Shown: piece after piece, positions 9,201 through 9,698 of the stretch
How the letters are laid out: each line of letters opens with the position of its first letter
Numbering within the stretch: position 1 is the stretch's first letter
NCBI GenBank assembly: GCA_029934755.1
Contig: JAOZLQ010000083.1
Location: 1-9,698 of the forward strand
Origin: Desulfuromusa sp.
GTDB lineage: Bacteria > Desulfobacterota > Desulfuromonadia > Desulfuromonadales > Geopsychrobacteraceae
Reading direction: 5' to 3'
Length of the DNA stretch: 9,698 nt
Translations under genes and position numbers: made by a program
Notes under the pieces: generated by a model
The model's database searches: none
What the model saw: only the letters and a program-made list of their open reading frames with translations
Told to the model about the DNA's origin: nothing

Positions 9201-9525
9201 CATTGGCCGATGGATTCTTTCCGCTCATTCTGATCATAGTTGTGAGCTTCCATTGACTGGAGTCATCCAGGGTAAGTTGATTCATGCTGTCATTGACCGC
9301 ACTTTTGTTGCTGAGGGGTGCCGCTGGGTTATCGATTATAAAACCAGCACTCCCGGAATGAATGAGACTCAAGCTGATTTTCTAATTAGGGAAGCAGAAC
9401 ATTATCGAGATCAACTGCACACTTATGTTCAACTGTTGACTCAGCAGTCAAGCCAATATCCGATCAGAGCAGCTCTCTATTTTCCTGCTATCAATGGATG
9501 GTACGAGTACAAGCCGGTGGGTTGA
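6202..9525 (+). CDS. AddA/RecB-like UvrD-family helicase-nuclease
   Basis: This 1107-residue ATP-dependent helicase-nuclease most likely forms a two-subunit end-resection enzyme with the preceding AddB-like protein. Superfamily 1 helicase motifs appear in order: Walker A APAGSGKT with K28; motif Ia ITFTNKAAAEM (52-62); TIDSF (113-117), typical of AddA/RecB proteins; motif II VDEFQDT (404-410, Walker B D405-E406); motif III VGDPMQSIYRFR (436-447); motif IV LSCNFRS (474-480); motif V TIHKAKGLEF (752-761); and motif VI YVATTRA with arginine R833. A C-terminal PD-(D/E)XK nuclease follows, with H942 in GNLVH, D1032 in VIDRTF, D1045 and K1047 in IDYKTS, and a YRDQLHTYVQLL helix. Both activities therefore look intact. 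The start at 6202 has GGAG at good spacing and places Walker A near residue 25, as expected. Its start overlaps the upstream stop by 11 bp, suggesting translational coupling. The length is a little under typical AddA (about 1,200). RecB is less likely because no RecC or RecD gene is adjacent and the partner is AddB-like. Confidence 0.93.
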   Translation: MIADAKQRIAAIDVTQSCIVQAPAGSGKTELLIQRMLALLAVVEHPTQILAITFTNKAAAEMRQRLLQALEVARDLPCPDEPHAVKTWTLAVHALQRHGESLLRNPAQLSIQTIDSFNAALVRKMPWISRFGSLPEISEDADVLYQLAAEKLLSHLGDRTSGQQQLKLLLRHLDNNVAVVQQMLVDMLRRRDQWLRHMLAEAENSRQSLQYGLEQICNDQLKTVSKYFPNELTAELLYCLNFSATNLDDSLLTISDYLEALPGTEFSDLSGWCKIADLLLTSSDTLRKTVTKKNGFPTGKENKPAKERMLALLGQLDPDSSFLQSLAKIRKLPAAGYSDEQWQLLQALIELLPVLVAELWLVFRAHGQADFAEIALKANQSLGEAENPSDLLLKIDHDLQHILVDEFQDTSKLQYQLLQTLTSGWTANDGRTLFLVGDPMQSIYRFREAEVGLFLHSFRGTFGDSQLQLQPLQLSCNFRSQAGIVSWVNKAFTTIFPSSMDAATGAVSLTKAVAVKPLLIGDACRVFPSIGRNDQAEALQVLELVQQVQTEDPEQTIAILVRGRNHLREILPLLRQNKISYQAQNIDLLGDRPAAMDVVHLTRALLHRADRLSWLAVLRAPWCGLTLNDLHVLVADSPTRTLPSLLADEPLKQQLSVDGRQRVQRIWPILQAGLKRHGQLQLRQLVEGCWLALGGSACYSAEGCSDAQLVFELLDKLDQGGDLDSFEKLYRGVSRLFAKPDSLVDGKLQIMTIHKAKGLEFDTVIIPGLGKTTGWADNPLLRWQEHPQYGLLLAPVSARGSQDKDPIYQLITQLETEKQNLETGRLLYVATTRAIQNLYLLGHVEENSRGDLKPKNGSLLEKLWPILKDDFLTADRPSASSEEKFIPPMLHRLPLDWSMPVLSSVDFPVSQTTSIASSKQDSPTIFSGWENPVHRHVGNLVHLQFEQLAKGGMEIWQDENVDKQQNRLRRSLSHFGVAEGDLEESVNRVVAAINLTLASSIGRWILSAHSDHSCELPLTGVIQGKLIHAVIDRTFVAEGCRWVIDYKTSTPGMNETQADFLIREAEHYRDQLHTYVQLLTQQSSQYPIRAALYFPAINGWYEYKPVG

Positions 9526-9547
9526 GATCATTCCCACCATTTTTTTT
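9516..9547 (+). terminator. Rho-independent terminator overlapping the end of the helicase gene
   Basis: GGTGGG (9516-9521) pairs with CCCACC (9533-9538) across an 11-base loop, and one base later a run of eight T residues follows (9540-9547). The 5' arm lies in the last sense codons and the TGA stop is in the loop. The opposite strand has no T-run after the stem, so the terminator works only for the + strand operon. Confidence 0.8.
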
Positions 9548-9698
9548 GAATGAGATAGAAGTGCGATGTTATGGGTACAATATCTCTTCAGGAGCCCACT
9601 TCTCCTAAAGTTGGTGAGATTGAATAGTTGTTTAAAATTTCTCCAGTAAGATAACTTTTTTGTGGATTGACCTTTACTAGACTTTTAATCGTTTGTGG
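9548..9698. other. Right-edge region without a recognised gene
   Basis: After the terminator the sequence is AT-rich. No convincing + strand gene or promoter was seen. A short 5-bp inverted repeat, AGGAG (9590-9594) with CTCCT (9602-9606), is too weak to interpret. The only coding candidate is the minus-strand frame ending at 9588, described separately. Confidence 0.5.
9588..9698 (-). CDS. Possible C-terminal end of an unidentified converging gene
   Basis: Read on the minus strand from the window edge, one frame is open for 36 codons before a TGA at 9590-9588, ending in ISPTLGEVGS, with YLTGEILNNYS before it. The other two minus-strand frames hit stops within seven codons in this AT-rich DNA, and the peptide has ordinary protein composition. 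A converging gene would fit the one-way terminator to its left. However, 36 open codons can occur by chance, I recognise no family, and the start is outside the window. Confidence 0.3.
   Translation of the reverse strand, partial: PQTIKSLVKVNPQKSYLTGEILNNYSISPTLGEVGS

Noticed and set aside
9667..9689. TTGACC and TTTAAT near the right edge as a promoter
   Set aside because: Only 11 bp separate the elements, too short for a sigma70 promoter.

Overview
The window holds four protein-coding genes, all on the + strand and packed with little spacing, in DNA whose GC content looks moderate (mid-40s percent by eye, not computed). The gene set (SbcC, a Cache-HAMP membrane protein, and an AddB-like/RecB-like helicase-nuclease pair of the type annotated as a probable DNA repair protein) and the strong Shine-Dalgarno sites point to a Gram-negative bacterium of the broad proteobacterial or desulfuromonad kind. 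This placement is an inference; no rRNA or lineage-specific marker is present.

Layout. Positions 2-2185 are the C-terminal two thirds of an SbcC exonuclease subunit: part of one coiled-coil arm, the CPVC zinc hook, the returning arm and the C-terminal ATPase lobe. Its 5' end lies outside the window. A 125-bp AT-rich spacer with a possible promoter leads to a 359-residue sensor-like protein (2311-3390) with two membrane segments, an extracytoplasmic Cache region and a HAMP domain, but no output domain. A strong GC-rich inverted repeat, probably a terminator, closes that gene. After a 152-bp spacer comes an overlapping gene pair. The first gene (3543-6212) is an AddB-like protein with a degenerate N-terminal helicase region and a C-terminal PD-(D/E)XK nuclease framed by four iron-sulfur-type cysteines. 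The second (6202-9525) is an AddA/RecB-like UvrD-family helicase with all main helicase motifs and its own C-terminal nuclease. The genes overlap by 11 bp, and an intrinsic terminator whose 5' arm includes the last sense codons ends the unit. The last 150 bp contain no recognised gene, but one minus-strand frame stays open from the window edge for 36 codons and may be the tail of a converging gene.

How the genes fit together. SbcC (with SbcD, not seen here) opens blocked or hairpin DNA ends. An AddAB-type enzyme resects double-strand ends and loads recombinase. Three of the four genes therefore belong to double-strand-break processing. The Cache-HAMP gene between them looks like a separately transcribed sensory gene with no obvious link. 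I see no CRISPR array, tRNA, rRNA, prophage or insertion sequence that I can name, and no convincing evidence for an undescribed system. The most unusual items are the output-less sensor and the unidentified edge ORF.
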